A DNA stretch of 64,000 nucleotides from Psychrobacter sp. UBA6766. Its GTDB lineage: Bacteria > Pseudomonadota > Gammaproteobacteria > Pseudomonadales > Moraxellaceae. Below, piece by piece: positions 54,323 to 63,609 of the stretch. The notes below the pieces were generated by a model. The model was not told the DNA's origin. It ran no database searches and saw only the letters and a list, made by a program, of their open reading frames with translations. Each line of letters begins with the position of its first letter. Position 1 is the stretch's first letter. A program made the position numbers and the translations under genes. Location: positions 1 through 64,000 of the forward strand of contig NZ_DKGQ01000043.1 in NCBI RefSeq assembly GCF_002453355.1. Direction: 5' to 3'.

Positions 54323-55894
54323 TTATTTAGCTTTGTCTACCGTGTCTTTATTAGCGGTATTTTTACTATTGGTATCTTTGATCATCTTATTTTGGCTAGC
54401 TTTATCTTTATTGGTAGGCTCTTTAGGGGGAATGATATGCATGACCGTTAAATTATCTTTGATCAAATACTTTTTGCTTGCTGCTTGGATATCTGCAATC
54501 TTGACACTATCAAGCTTGGTTGGCAATTTGGCCAGTAGCCTGTCATCAAGACCGATAGATTGCAGTGAGCCAATCATACGCGCCTGACCTTCCATACTGT
54601 CTAGTGCATACACCAAGCCAGTGACAGTGTTGGTTTTGGCGCGCTCGATTTCATCGGCAGCAATCGGGTCGGTCGATAGCTTATTAATCTCATTGATAAT
54701 GGCTTGTTGTGCCTGCGCTAAACTGACGCCTTCGCGCGGGGTTGCTTGTATCAAAAATAGCCCATCGCCGCGATCTAGCAAATCATAAGACGTACCAACT
54801 GTGGTAAGCAGTCCTTGCTCGCGCACCAACCTGGTCTCAAGACGTGCTGATAGACCACCATCCAATACATCTTGCGCAAGCGATAGCGCATAAGCTTGCT
54901 TTTCATTATTAGCGCCTGCTGTTACCAGACTTGGTACGTTATAACCCATTAATAAAACGGGTACTTGTACTGCTTGTTCAGATTCTACCTGTTGATAACC
55001 ACGAAAACCCTTTTGCGTGACCGCAGGGCGCTTAGGTAGCGCGCTCGGTTTTAGCTCACCAAAATAGCGTTTGACCTGTGCCAGTACTTCGGTTGGTTCG
55101 ACATCGCCGACGATAACCAACGTCGCATTATTGGTTGCGTACCATATTTTATACCAGTCTTTTAAATCGTTAAGGGTGATTGATTTAAGCTCGTCCATGG
55201 GTCCGATGACCGATTCGCCTTTTGGACTGTTTGGCAATGCTAGTAGCCGAAATGATTCATAAGCTTTGGCAAGCGGATTGTCATCCGTACGCTGACGACG
55301 CTCTTCCATCACCACTTGGTGCTCTTTTGCAAATGCTTTGTCATCAAAAACCAAATTTTTCATGCGATCCGCTTCTAGTTCTAGAGCTAACGACAAGCGG
55401 TTGGCTGGGAATAGCTCGTAATAACCAGTGTAGTCGTAACTGGTAAAGGCATTGTTAACGCCACCAAATTTGGCAATCAAACGTTCGAAATCGTCACTTG
55501 ACACGTCAGTAGTGCCTTTAAACATCATATGCTCAAGCACATGAGATATGCCGCCTTTATCGACTGGCTCATCGGCGGACCCAACGCGATACCAAATCTG
55601 AGTCATGACCACAGGTGCGCGGTGGTCTTCTTTGACCACTATCTTTAGACCATTTTCGAGCTGGTATTCGTGGCGGCCAGACATATCCATCGCTAGCGCT
55701 GACGATTGCTCAGCGTCTTTAACTGTTTGGTTTTTTTTGACCAAGCCTGTTGAGGTGGTGTTTTTATTCGTAACAACCTCATTCATCGAAGAAATAGCAC
55801 TAGTTTGGCAAGCAGTAAGGGTAGTTGCCATGGCTAAGGCGCAGGCAAGGCGTAAAGTGTTAGCAGATGATGGGAAAGACAGAGATGAAGACAT
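54323..55894 (-). CDS. M16-family zinc peptidase, catalytic partner
   Basis: A 523-residue insulinase-like peptidase. The N-terminus has a lipobox LTAC near residue 29, so it is probably a lipoprotein. The zinc site HVLEHMMFKGT follows GGISHVLEH near residue 121, with EADRMKNLVF and KEHQVVMEERRQRTDDNP next, typical of family M16B. The C-terminal half has GYNVPSLVTAG and the second-domain RLVREQGLLTTVG. A Lys/Asn/Asp-rich tail of about 30 residues ends the protein. It is first of two genes. Confidence 0.9.
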   Translation of the reverse strand: MSSSLSFPSSANTLRLACALAMATTLTACQTSAISSMNEVVTNKNTTSTGLVKKNQTVKDAEQSSALAMDMSGRHEYQLENGLKIVVKEDHRAPVVMTQIWYRVGSADEPVDKGGISHVLEHMMFKGTTDVSSDDFERLIAKFGGVNNAFTSYDYTGYYELFPANRLSLALELEADRMKNLVFDDKAFAKEHQVVMEERRQRTDDNPLAKAYESFRLLALPNSPKGESVIGPMDELKSITLNDLKDWYKIWYATNNATLVIVGDVEPTEVLAQVKRYFGELKPSALPKRPAVTQKGFRGYQQVESEQAVQVPVLLMGYNVPSLVTAGANNEKQAYALSLAQDVLDGGLSARLETRLVREQGLLTTVGTSYDLLDRGDGLFLIQATPREGVSLAQAQQAIINEINKLSTDPIAADEIERAKTNTVTGLVYALDSMEGQARMIGSLQSIGLDDRLLAKLPTKLDSVKIADIQAASKKYLIKDNLTVMHIIPPKEPTNKDKASQNKMIKDTNSKNTANKDTVDKAK

Positions 55895-56005
55895 GATAGG
55901 TTCTACTTATATAAAAGGTAGCTGATAAGTGACTGAGTGATAAAATGAGAATGGTGCATGTTTATGCTTAGATGAATATACCTATTTATGATAAACATAA
56001 CGCCA

Positions 56006-56158
56006 TTATAAAGACTTGTGTGCTCCAACCATCACGCTAGCAGTCGGCTTAAATTCTTGTGTAGTGCTACAGCCAGTTGAGGACAACGCGATAATAGTAA
56101 AAAGCAAGGCGGCGCCCATTTGGGTCATTTTTTTATAATGGTTCGATAGTGATAACAT
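56006..56158 (-). CDS. 50-residue putative lipoprotein
   Basis: A short ORF starting MLSLSNHYKKMTQM, then a hydrophobic stretch ending LSSTGCSTTQEF. The sequence STGC is a plausible lipobox, lipidating Cys30 (or a slightly earlier numbering if translation starts at the internal Met11). The mature peptide of about 20 residues ends TASVMVGAHKSL. A GGA lies about ten bases before the ATG. It lies about 110 bases downstream of the M16 peptidase start, divergent from ftsY. A real small gene is likely; its function is unknown. Confidence 0.6.
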   Translation of the reverse strand: MLSLSNHYKKMTQMGAALLFTIIALSSTGCSTTQEFKPTASVMVGAHKSL

Positions 56159-56519
56159 AGGTCATTTCCAATATAAGTGGCCAAGTAAAGTAAACGAAAT
56201 AGGGTGGCATAATCATGCTAAGGGTAGGCGAAGTTTGGCTTATTAAAGGTCAGATTTTTGTGTCCAAACCTTAAGCGAAACTTGCTTAGATAGTTATAGG
56301 ATTCATAAACCTATCATTAGGAAGATTATTCTTAATTACTAAACGCTTTTATTATAAATTTATGGGTTTTTATAATTTAACCATGCTCTACGATGCTAAA
56401 GGCTAAGCGCCGCTTGAATTATGCTAAACTAGGCTAAAAATAATCGTCCGTTAATTATCAAAAGCGGGCGGCACGTCATTTTAAAAACTACTGATAATGA
56501 TAACTTTTAGGGCAAGCTT
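56159..56519. other. Divergent gap before ftsY
   Basis: About 360 AT-rich bases holding the ftsY promoter and that of the small lipoprotein gene. No further ORF or structured RNA is visible. Confidence 0.5.
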
Positions 56520-57899
56520 ATGAATAATCCCAATAACAGCAATCGTGTGATCATCAACCTCGACGGCGGTCTTGATGATTTGGATGACGATGATATTACC
56601 TTACCCAGTCTGTCAGCGCAATCCGTGCCCATCATCGATGAGTCTGAAGATACTTCACTTACCGATGCAGCAGACTTACCATTAGTGACGCCGACTATTG
56701 AGACAGAAAAACAAAGCCCAGCGGCAAATACTTTAGAAAGTACGGTAAAAAATAGCTCAGAAAGCACTGCAAGTACCGCTAAACCAAACGCTGCTTCATC
56801 TTCGTTTACAACGACAATTCCTACGATGCCTTTGCAAGCTCATTTAGGCGATAGTGCGAGCGTTTCCTTTACCACTAGAGAGACAAAAGCATCAACAAAT
56901 ACGCAAATCGAATCACCGCAGCTAGAAGAGTCGCCAGCGTCAGAACAGACTGAGGATAATAAGAAAAAAGGCAGCTGGTTTAATCGTATGAAGACGGGGC
57001 TGAGTAAGTCACGTAAAAATCTTGCCGAAGGGATGGTCAGTATTCTTATCGGTGGCAAAGAGATTGACGATGAGCTCCTAGAAGAAGTGGAAGACCAGCT
57101 ATTGGTCGCTGATATCGGTGTCAATGCTACCAATCGTATTATTAAGAGCCTGACTGAACAAACCGCCCGCGGCGATTTGATTTATGCCCATTCATTATAT
57201 AAAGCGCTGCAAACTGAGCTGGTCGATATCTTAACGCCAAAAGTGGCACCACTGGTGATTGATAGCAGCAAGAAGCCTTTCGTTATTTTAGTTGTGGGCG
57301 TCAATGGCGTCGGTAAAACCACCACGATTGGTAAACTCGCTAAGCGCCTACAAGGTGAAGGCAAATCCGTCATGCTGGCGGCTGGCGATACGTTCCGTGC
57401 CGCTGCCACTGAACAGCTACAAATCTGGGGTGAGCGCAATCACATTCCTGTCGTTGCTCAAGGTCATGGCTCTGATAGCGCCTCTGTCATCTTTGATGCG
57501 ATGCAGTCTGCTAAAGCAAAAAATATCGATGTATTAATCGCTGATACGGCAGGGCGCTTGCAGAATAAAACCCACTTGATGGCGGAGCTTGAAAAAGTCG
57601 TTCGCGTCATGCGTAAAGCTGATCCAAGCGCGCCGCATGAAGGCATGATTGTCCTCGACGCTGGCACGGGTCAAAACGCCATCAATCAGGTTGAGTTATT
57701 TAATGAAGTCGTACCATTGACTGGTATTACCATTACCAAGCTAGACGGTACGGCAAAAGGTGGTGTGGTATTCAATATCGCTGAAACCACTGATGTGCCT
57801 ATTCGTTATATCGGGGTTGGTGAGTCGATTGATGATTTGCGTGCCTTTAGTCCAAAACAGTTCGTCGCCGCCTTATTTGAGACCGATGATAAAGAATAG
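56520..57899 (+). CDS. ftsY: Signal recognition particle receptor FtsY
   Basis: The GTPase that receives SRP-ribosome complexes at the inner membrane. An acidic, Ser/Thr-rich A domain of about 150 residues precedes the NG domain. The N domain starts near WFNRMKTGLSKSRKNL. The GTPase motifs are GVNGVGKTTTIGKLAKRL near residues 259-276, GDTFRAAATEQL, ADTAGRLQ and TKLDGTAKGG. The 459 residues are close to E. coli FtsY (497). The ogt-like gene follows closely, but rpoH and ftsEX are not present here. Confidence 0.95.
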   Translation: MNNPNNSNRVIINLDGGLDDLDDDDITLPSLSAQSVPIIDESEDTSLTDAADLPLVTPTIETEKQSPAANTLESTVKNSSESTASTAKPNAASSSFTTTIPTMPLQAHLGDSASVSFTTRETKASTNTQIESPQLEESPASEQTEDNKKKGSWFNRMKTGLSKSRKNLAEGMVSILIGGKEIDDELLEEVEDQLLVADIGVNATNRIIKSLTEQTARGDLIYAHSLYKALQTELVDILTPKVAPLVIDSSKKPFVILVVGVNGVGKTTTIGKLAKRLQGEGKSVMLAAGDTFRAAATEQLQIWGERNHIPVVAQGHGSDSASVIFDAMQSAKAKNIDVLIADTAGRLQNKTHLMAELEKVVRVMRKADPSAPHEGMIVLDAGTGQNAINQVELFNEVVPLTGITITKLDGTAKGGVVFNIAETTDVPIRYIGVGESIDDLRAFSPKQFVAALFETDDKE

Positions 57900-57956
57900 C
57901 ACTTGCTAGATTTTTTCAATAAATGTCAAAAATATGAGTGTTTAGAGGGCAGAGTC

Positions 57957-58529
57957 ATGATAGTCACCATAGTAGCCGTTGAATCGCATCAGTTAGCATT
58001 GATTGCTAGTACGCATGAGCATAGCAGCCCTAAGCTAGTCGAAGTTAATTGGCTGCAGGTGGGCGATTCTTGGCACAGCTCAAAATCCATTCCCAAGCTT
58101 AAAAAGCATTATGGGCTTGTTGATGAAGATTTTACCTTTATCGCTCAAAATAACCTAAGCAAAAGCGAGCCTGCTGAGGCGCTACTTTTAGAAGCGCTTG
58201 AGCAATTAGTATCCTATTTTAAAGGTGAGCGTCAAGCATTTGATTTACCGTTAGATATAAGCTTAGGCACTAATTTTCAGCAAAGCGTCTGGCAACAGCT
58301 ACAACAGATACCGCATGGCGAAACGATTAGTTATGCCATGCTCGCTCAGCGTGTTGGTAATCCTAAAGGCTTTCGCGCCGTCGCCAATGCTAATGGCAAA
58401 AACCCCTTTAGCATCATCATTCCTTGCCACCGTGTTATTGCGAGCGATGGTAAGTTGGGCGGTTATACTGGCGGCTTAGACAAGAAAGAGTATCTACTCG
58501 CGATTGAAGGTATTACCTGCAAAACGTAA
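57957..58529 (+). CDS. ogt: Methylated-DNA-protein-cysteine methyltransferase
   Basis: Repairs O6-alkylguanine by transfer to its own Cys. The start MIVTIVAVESHQ follows AGAGGGCAGAG. The C-terminal domain carries SVWQQLQQIPHGETISYAM, RAVANANGKNPF and the active site IPCHRVIASDG near residue 160, with the following GGYTGGLDKKEYLL. The N-terminal half is short and divergent, as in Ogt rather than Ada. Length 190 residues. It may be co-transcribed with ftsY, 57 bases upstream. Confidence 0.93.
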   Translation: MIVTIVAVESHQLALIASTHEHSSPKLVEVNWLQVGDSWHSSKSIPKLKKHYGLVDEDFTFIAQNNLSKSEPAEALLLEALEQLVSYFKGERQAFDLPLDISLGTNFQQSVWQQLQQIPHGETISYAMLAQRVGNPKGFRAVANANGKNPFSIIIPCHRVIASDGKLGGYTGGLDKKEYLLAIEGITCKT

Positions 58530-58560
58530 GTGAGTTTCTTGTTTATTATAGTTAAAAACG

Positions 58561-58597
58561 AAGAAGCCAAACGTTTTAAGCGTTTGGCTTCTTTTTT
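58561..58597 (+). terminator. Intrinsic terminator after ogt
   Basis: AAGAAGCCAAACG pairs perfectly with its complement around seven bases, followed by T residues; also convergent with the YebC-type gene. Confidence 0.9.
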
Positions 58598-58626
58598 GTA
58601 TAAGCAAAAAATATGAGCAATAAAAT

Positions 58627-59376
58627 TTACTGCTCAAGCTGCGCCATAACTTCATCTGTGAAGTTCACATTGCTATAGACTTCTTGAACATCGTCGATGT
58701 CTTCTAGCATATCAATCATTTTCATTACCTTTAGGGCATCATCAATGTTGTCAATCTCAGCGCTCGTAGCGGCTGCCATGGTAACTTCGGCATTGTCCGA
58801 GACAAGCCCTGCTGCATTGAGTGCATCTTTTACTTGACCGAAACTTTCCCATTCAGTAATAACCAGTAGCGATTCGCCATCGTTTTCGATATCAAGTGCC
58901 CCAGCGTCCAAGGCGGCGAGCATGACTTCTTCTTCTAAGCTGACATCGTTAAAAACGATTTCACCGCGCTTGGTGAATAAATAAGAAACTGAGCCTGAAG
59001 TACCAAGATTGCCTTCATTTTTGGTAAAGGCATGGCGCACTTCACTGACCGTTCGATTAAGGTTGTCTGTCATGGTTTCTACCAATACCGCAACGCCGCC
59101 GACACCATAGCCTTCGTAGCTGACCTCATCCATATTGTCATTGTCATCGCTGCCAGTTCCACGAGCTACCGCGCGGTTAATAGTATCTCGTGTCATATTA
59201 ACTGACAGTGCTTTTTCGATAACTGCACGCAAGCGCGGGTTTTTATCAGGGTCGGGGTCACCTTGCTTGGCAGCAGAAACAATTTCACGAATAATTTTGG
59301 TGAATATTTTACCTTTTACCGCATCCTGACGGGCTTTACGGTGTTTGATATTTGCCCATTTTGAATGGCCTGCCAT
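58627..59376 (-). CDS. YebC/PmpR family regulatory protein
   Basis: A 249-residue member of the conserved YebC family, proposed as a DNA-binding regulator and more recently linked to translation of difficult peptide stretches. The N-terminal MAGHSKWANIKHRKARQD is diagnostic. GGVAVLVETMTDNLNRT and the following FTKNEGNLGTSGSVSYLF are the conserved core. The size matches E. coli YebC (246). It is convergent with ogt and followed by no partner. Confidence 0.95.
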   Translation of the reverse strand: MAGHSKWANIKHRKARQDAVKGKIFTKIIREIVSAAKQGDPDPDKNPRLRAVIEKALSVNMTRDTINRAVARGTGSDDNDNMDEVSYEGYGVGGVAVLVETMTDNLNRTVSEVRHAFTKNEGNLGTSGSVSYLFTKRGEIVFNDVSLEEEVMLAALDAGALDIENDGESLLVITEWESFGQVKDALNAAGLVSDNAEVTMAAATSAEIDNIDDALKVMKMIDMLEDIDDVQEVYSNVNFTDEVMAQLEQ

Positions 59377-59734
59377 ATGACGTCCTTACGTTTTACGGGT
59401 TATTTATAGTGCGAATAATAAAGTTGTTCAATCGTATCCCAGTAACAACTTTTTATACCTGACGCGGTATGCTTATTATATGATTGAGCTGTTAATGCAG
59501 TGTAATAGACCTATCAGCAAGCCAACGATTTGTATGTTGTTTGGCGCACTTTTTTGCTACACTGCTATTTTCTATCTTTTGACCCACTGTCAATTCTGAT
59601 GATGACGGTCGATATCAACAATATTTGCAATATTATAAACCACTTTAGCGCATTTTGACCAACCTTAGCTTGACCATGTCAGCTTAAAGCGTTCGGTTTT
59701 ATATGACCATTGATTTTGTGACGTTATTGACTCT
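59377..59734. other. Divergent gap before the ion channel gene
   Basis: About 360 bases. Only a doubtful 40-codon ORF with a hydrophobic run at 59480 is present, which I regard as chance. Confidence 0.4.
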
Positions 59735-60565
59735 ATGAAGCAACCTACCGCCGAAGCCATTACTCATTTGCGTAACCGCATTCACATTATTATCGAAGGC
59801 ACCGACACCCGTTTGGGTAAGCTGTTTGATATTGTGTTGTTGATTGCGATTTTGGCCAGTGTCGCCGTCGTCATGCTCGATAGTGTGCTATATATGCGAT
59901 TGCAATATGGTACGTTGTTTCGTTATGCAGAATGGTTTTTTACTATTTTGTTTACGATTGAATATGTCCTGAGGTTATTCTCAGCTCCCAATCGATTTCG
60001 CTATGCTTTTAGTTTCTTTGGCATAGTGGATTTATTGTCAGTATTGCCAAGCTACTTAAGCCTCGTGTTTGGCGGCGTCCAGTATTTGCTCGTGATTCGC
60101 ATACTACGTATCTTACGGGTGTTTCGGGTTCTCAAGCTCAATACTTACATGCAGCAAGCGGGTTTTCTTGCTTCAGCGCTTAAAACCAGCCAACAGAAAA
60201 TCACGGTATTTTTCTTATCACTCGTATTGCTCGTGACTATTTTTGGCTCGGTTGTCTACGTGGTGGAAGGGCCAGAAAATGGTTTTACTAGTATTCCCAT
60301 TTCTATTTATTGGGCGGTGGTCACGGTCACAACCACCGGCTATGGCGATATGTCACCCAAAACGCCGATCGGGCAAGCGATAGCATCAATGGTAATGATT
60401 ACTGGTTATGCAATTATTGCCGTACCGACGGGTATTTTTACCGCTGAGCTGGCGCGTAATATGCGCCCACAGTTAAACCCCATTGCTTGTCCAAACTGTG
60501 GAAAATTTGGTCATGCGGTAGGCGCGGATTTCTGTGATCGCTGCGGCCACGCATTGCATGTTTAG
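59735..60565 (+). CDS. Voltage-gated-type potassium channel with zinc ribbon
   Basis: A 276-residue ion-transport protein with six membrane segments. The fourth has repeating basic residues, RILRILRVFRVLKL, as in a voltage sensor. The pore loop carries the selectivity filter TTTGYGD at residues 199-205. The C-terminus adds a zinc-ribbon-like end with two CxxC pairs (CPNC and CDRC). The selectivity for K+ follows from the filter. The zinc ribbon is uncommon and may act in assembly or regulation. It overlaps the convergent UbiB-family gene by four bases. Confidence 0.87.
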   Translation: MKQPTAEAITHLRNRIHIIIEGTDTRLGKLFDIVLLIAILASVAVVMLDSVLYMRLQYGTLFRYAEWFFTILFTIEYVLRLFSAPNRFRYAFSFFGIVDLLSVLPSYLSLVFGGVQYLLVIRILRILRVFRVLKLNTYMQQAGFLASALKTSQQKITVFFLSLVLLVTIFGSVVYVVEGPENGFTSIPISIYWAVVTVTTTGYGDMSPKTPIGQAIASMVMITGYAIIAVPTGIFTAELARNMRPQLNPIACPNCGKFGHAVGADFCDRCGHALHV

Positions 60566-61863
60566 TATTCTATATATTCAGAAACCAGCGGTGATAAATC
60601 AATGATCACGCCTAGATTGACTAAATTCCAATACTGACCCGAAATCGTTCGGTCGAGCATCATCGTCGTCGCTGATGGTTGGAATTGCCCAAAATACTTC
60701 AATGAGGTACGCATTTGGGCGATAACTTCATGATGGGTTTGACTGCTACCAAAGTCAAAAGGGCCTTCTTGATAAGGTTCTATTGATAAGGGTTTAAGGC
60801 CAATTTCTAACCATTTTTCATAAAACTCGCCTGGCACGACCTTATTGTCATCGCGGCGAATATCAAGGGCAATCAAGTCTTGCTCAAGCGCGGTCACATC
60901 GCCCTTCAAAGCGTGTCTGGCAAAACGACGAAATAACTGTACTTCGCTATCGCTATAACTGCGAATGCCGCCAAAATCATAAGCGACGACGCTGCCATCG
61001 GAGCGGAAAGCAAAGTTGCCGGGGTGGGGATCACAGTGCATGCGGTATAAACCAAATAGCTGTCCGGCGCTAAAATGAAACAGGCGCTTGGCGATTTTTT
61101 GCTTAATGTCATTGTCCCAAGTCGCGGCGACCGCTAGCGGCTCACCCATCTCTTCAGTCAAGGTTAAAATCCGCTTGGAAGAGTGGCTACTGATCACTTT
61201 AGGAATAATAAGGCCCTCATCATCGGCATGAAAGGCGCCAAATACTTGTAGGTTGTGTGCTTCTTTAATATAGTCTAGCTCGTCATGCAGACTTTGACGA
61301 ATCTCATTAAACAACTGTTCTTGTAATTGCTTACTCATATTGAGAACGCCGGCTATTTTCAACGCCATCCGAACTTGTTTTAGGTCGCTATCACAGTTTT
61401 CATCGACATCAGGATATTGCACCTTTACTACTACTCTTTGGCCAGATGGTAAAATGGCTCTATGTACTTGACCGATTGACGCGGCAGCAAATGGTGCTTC
61501 TTCAAATTCAGTAAATAGATCAGCAATCGGTGCTTTTAGCTCGCGCTCAACTTGAGTACGTATCTGGGCATAAGGCATCGGCGGCGCATCTTTTTGCAAT
61601 TTTTCTAAAGCAGTAGCAACCTCAGGTGGAAACACGTCTTTATATTGCGAGGCGATTTGGCCCACTTTCATCACCGCGCCTTTCATTTCACCAAGTGTTT
61701 CGGCTATTTGCACACCGACATCTTGCATCAGCGCTGAGCGCGCTTCTAGACGTTTTTCTTCGTCACTTGAGAGATGCTTTAATGAGTTTTTAGCAGCTTT
61801 TCCGGCAATACTTGCCGTCATGCCAGCGAGTTTCATAAAGCGTTTTCCGGACGATTTTGCCAT
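60562..61863 (-). CDS. AarF/UbiB family kinase-like protein
   Basis: A 433-residue member of the ABC1/ADCK (UbiB) family, atypical kinase-like proteins linked to ubiquinone or lipid handling. Signatures: the KxGQ motif MKVGQIASQYKDVFPPEV near residues 64-81, PFAAASIGQVHRA near 123-135, HCDPHPGNFAF near 276 and AYDFGGIRSYS. The C-terminal half is family-like but has no transmembrane helices, unlike E. coli UbiB, so it is more likely one of the soluble members. It is not next to ubiE or ubiJ. Confidence 0.85.
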   Translation of the reverse strand: MAKSSGKRFMKLAGMTASIAGKAAKNSLKHLSSDEEKRLEARSALMQDVGVQIAETLGEMKGAVMKVGQIASQYKDVFPPEVATALEKLQKDAPPMPYAQIRTQVERELKAPIADLFTEFEEAPFAAASIGQVHRAILPSGQRVVVKVQYPDVDENCDSDLKQVRMALKIAGVLNMSKQLQEQLFNEIRQSLHDELDYIKEAHNLQVFGAFHADDEGLIIPKVISSHSSKRILTLTEEMGEPLAVAATWDNDIKQKIAKRLFHFSAGQLFGLYRMHCDPHPGNFAFRSDGSVVAYDFGGIRSYSDSEVQLFRRFARHALKGDVTALEQDLIALDIRRDDNKVVPGEFYEKWLEIGLKPLSIEPYQEGPFDFGSSQTHHEVIAQMRTSLKYFGQFQPSATTMMLDRTISGQYWNLVNLGVIIDLSPLVSEYIEY

Positions 61864-62035
61864 TCATATCACCATATTGTGGGTTATTTTTTATGCTCTA
61901 ATGTTATTATTTTAATCATATAATTGCTGTTTGACTAATGTGCCAAAAGTAGCTTGACCGCCGCTACTTTAATGATATTTGTCGTATATTTATTTTGTCA
62001 TAATCCTTGTGTGGTTAAAGATCATTATAGCTAAA

Positions 62036-62572
62036 TTAGTGGTCTAATTTTAGAGCATAAGTATGGGTCAGAAAATAATCCAATGCCATCTGATAACCCA
62101 AATGCCCTAAGCCGCAAATGACGCCGACGGCCACATCGCTTAAATAAGAATGCTGCCGAAACGGCTCACGAGCGTGAACATTGGATAAATGCACCTCTAT
62201 AAAGGGTTTTTGTGTTGCCAATAGAGCATCGCGTAGCGCAACTGAGGTATGAGTAAAGGCGGCGGGATTAATAATAATCGCATCTACTTGTGCAGCAGTC
62301 TCTGCTAAAAGACCATAATGCTGAATCTCATCGACCAATTTGCCTTCATGATTTGATTGGGTACAAATCAGCTCGATACCGTATTTGGCGGCGTGCTCGA
62401 TCAAATTTTTCTCAATATCAGCAAGTGTCGTTTGGCCGTAGATTTCAGGCTCACGTTTACCGAGTAAATTTAAATTAACGCCATTAATAAGTAATAATTT
62501 ATGCGTCAGAGTTTTATGGCTATCTTGTTGTGAGGCTTTGTCTGTCGCTGCTGGCTGAGAAGTGGCGGTCAT
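62036..62572 (-). CDS. aroQ: 3-dehydroquinate dehydratase, type II
   Basis: Forms 3-dehydroshikimate in the shikimate pathway. The N-terminal motif LLINGVNLNLLGKREPEIYG is preceded by about 26 polar residues, with the catalytic Tyr in EIYG. Then SNHEGKLVDEI, INPAAFTHTSVALRDAL and EVHLSNVHAREPFRQHSYLS, with the catalytic His. At 178 residues it is about 30 longer than usual, owing to the N-terminus. No other aro gene is adjacent. Confidence 0.94.
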   Translation of the reverse strand: MTATSQPAATDKASQQDSHKTLTHKLLLINGVNLNLLGKREPEIYGQTTLADIEKNLIEHAAKYGIELICTQSNHEGKLVDEIQHYGLLAETAAQVDAIIINPAAFTHTSVALRDALLATQKPFIEVHLSNVHAREPFRQHSYLSDVAVGVICGLGHLGYQMALDYFLTHTYALKLDH

Positions 62573-63087
62573 AATGGGCTCTATCGTTACTAAGGAGAAT
62601 TGGCTGTTCTATTTATCATTAAAAGGGATAAACGACATAATATTATAAATACGCTCTTTTTAGAGTTTTTGAGAAATTAAATTCACTAAATATGAAACGT
62701 TTTAGCCCTGTATCATAACAGCTTAGACGTAGCGTTATAAAAAATAACATGAAAAATCCCCTTAAGAACTAAAAATCGTGTTAAAAGTCTTTATGTTGCC
62801 AAAAACCCATGCTATGATATTTTTTACGCAACAAATATTACTTGTTTGTTGCTAGACCCAGTTAGACCAATTATTGATCTGCCTAAAGCATCTTTAATAT
62901 AAGTTTATACCGGTCATAGTAAATTTACTAAACGCTGAAGCATAAAGAGGGTAGTAAAACGCTTTATGCTCAGATAATGGTATGTAGAGTAGTACTCTTA
63001 CATTTCGATTTCATAATCTTAAACCCTGTTTATATGCAATGTCGCAAAGGAATTTGGGGTTAAGTAAACTTTTTAGGAAGTAATATT
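62573..63087. other. Divergent region aroQ / cold-shock gene
   Basis: About 515 AT-rich bases. Cold-shock mRNAs often carry long leaders, so part may be transcribed with the downstream gene, but I find no clear cold-box or hairpin array. Confidence 0.45.
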
Positions 63088-63303
63088 ATGTCAGCTCGTG
63101 AGCAAGGTATCGTTAAGTGGTTTAATGACTCAAAAGGCTTTGGTTTCATTCAACGTGATAGCGGCGAAGATATTTTTGTCCATTTCCGTGCAATCCAAGG
63201 TGATGGTTATCGCTCTTTAAAAGATGGCGAAAAGGTTGAGTTTAGCGTTGTAGAAGGCGATAAAGGTCTGCAAGCTGAAGAAGTCAGAAAAGTAGAAGAG
63301 TAA
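63088..63303 (+). CDS. Cold-shock domain protein (CspA family)
   Basis: A 71-residue single cold-shock domain that binds RNA or single-stranded DNA. The two RNA-binding motifs are intact: KGFGFIQ at residues 16-22 and DIFVHF at 29-34. The start MSAREQGIVKWFN follows TTTAGGAAG. Which Csp paralogue it is cannot be told. A composite hairpin terminator follows. Confidence 0.95.
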   Translation: MSAREQGIVKWFNDSKGFGFIQRDSGEDIFVHFRAIQGDGYRSLKDGEKVEFSVVEGDKGLQAEEVRKVEE

Positions 63304-63367
63304 TCGCTACAGTCATCAGCGCCGTTCAGCTATAATGTCTGTACAAACTACTGATATACTACTGAGT

Positions 63368-63445
63368 CAAGCCGGTCTTGTCTTACCTATGCTTAGTTGA
63401 ACGCAGCATATTCGGTAAGTTTAGGCGTTGGGCTTGGCTTTTTTT
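63368..63445 (+). terminator. Composite hairpin terminator after the cold-shock gene
   Basis: CAAGCC at 63368 pairs with GGCTTG at 63431, enclosing an inner stem of CTTACC with GGTAAG and TATGCT with AGCATA. A run of seven T residues follows. Confidence 0.6.
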
Positions 63446-63609
63446 ATGCTTATATGATTTGCCTCATTAAAGATAACAAATTATGAGATAATTTTCTTAG
63501 CCGAGATTTTTATTAAGATATACAGTTAATGCTCGTTATGAGCGTTTTATTTGTTAATACAGACAAGTTATCAATGACAGATAAGCGATTTATACAAAAG
63601 GATATTTTT

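Noticed and set aside
59480..59599. 40-codon hydrophobic ORF before the channel gene
   Set aside because: No ribosome site, and composition typical of chance AT-rich reading.
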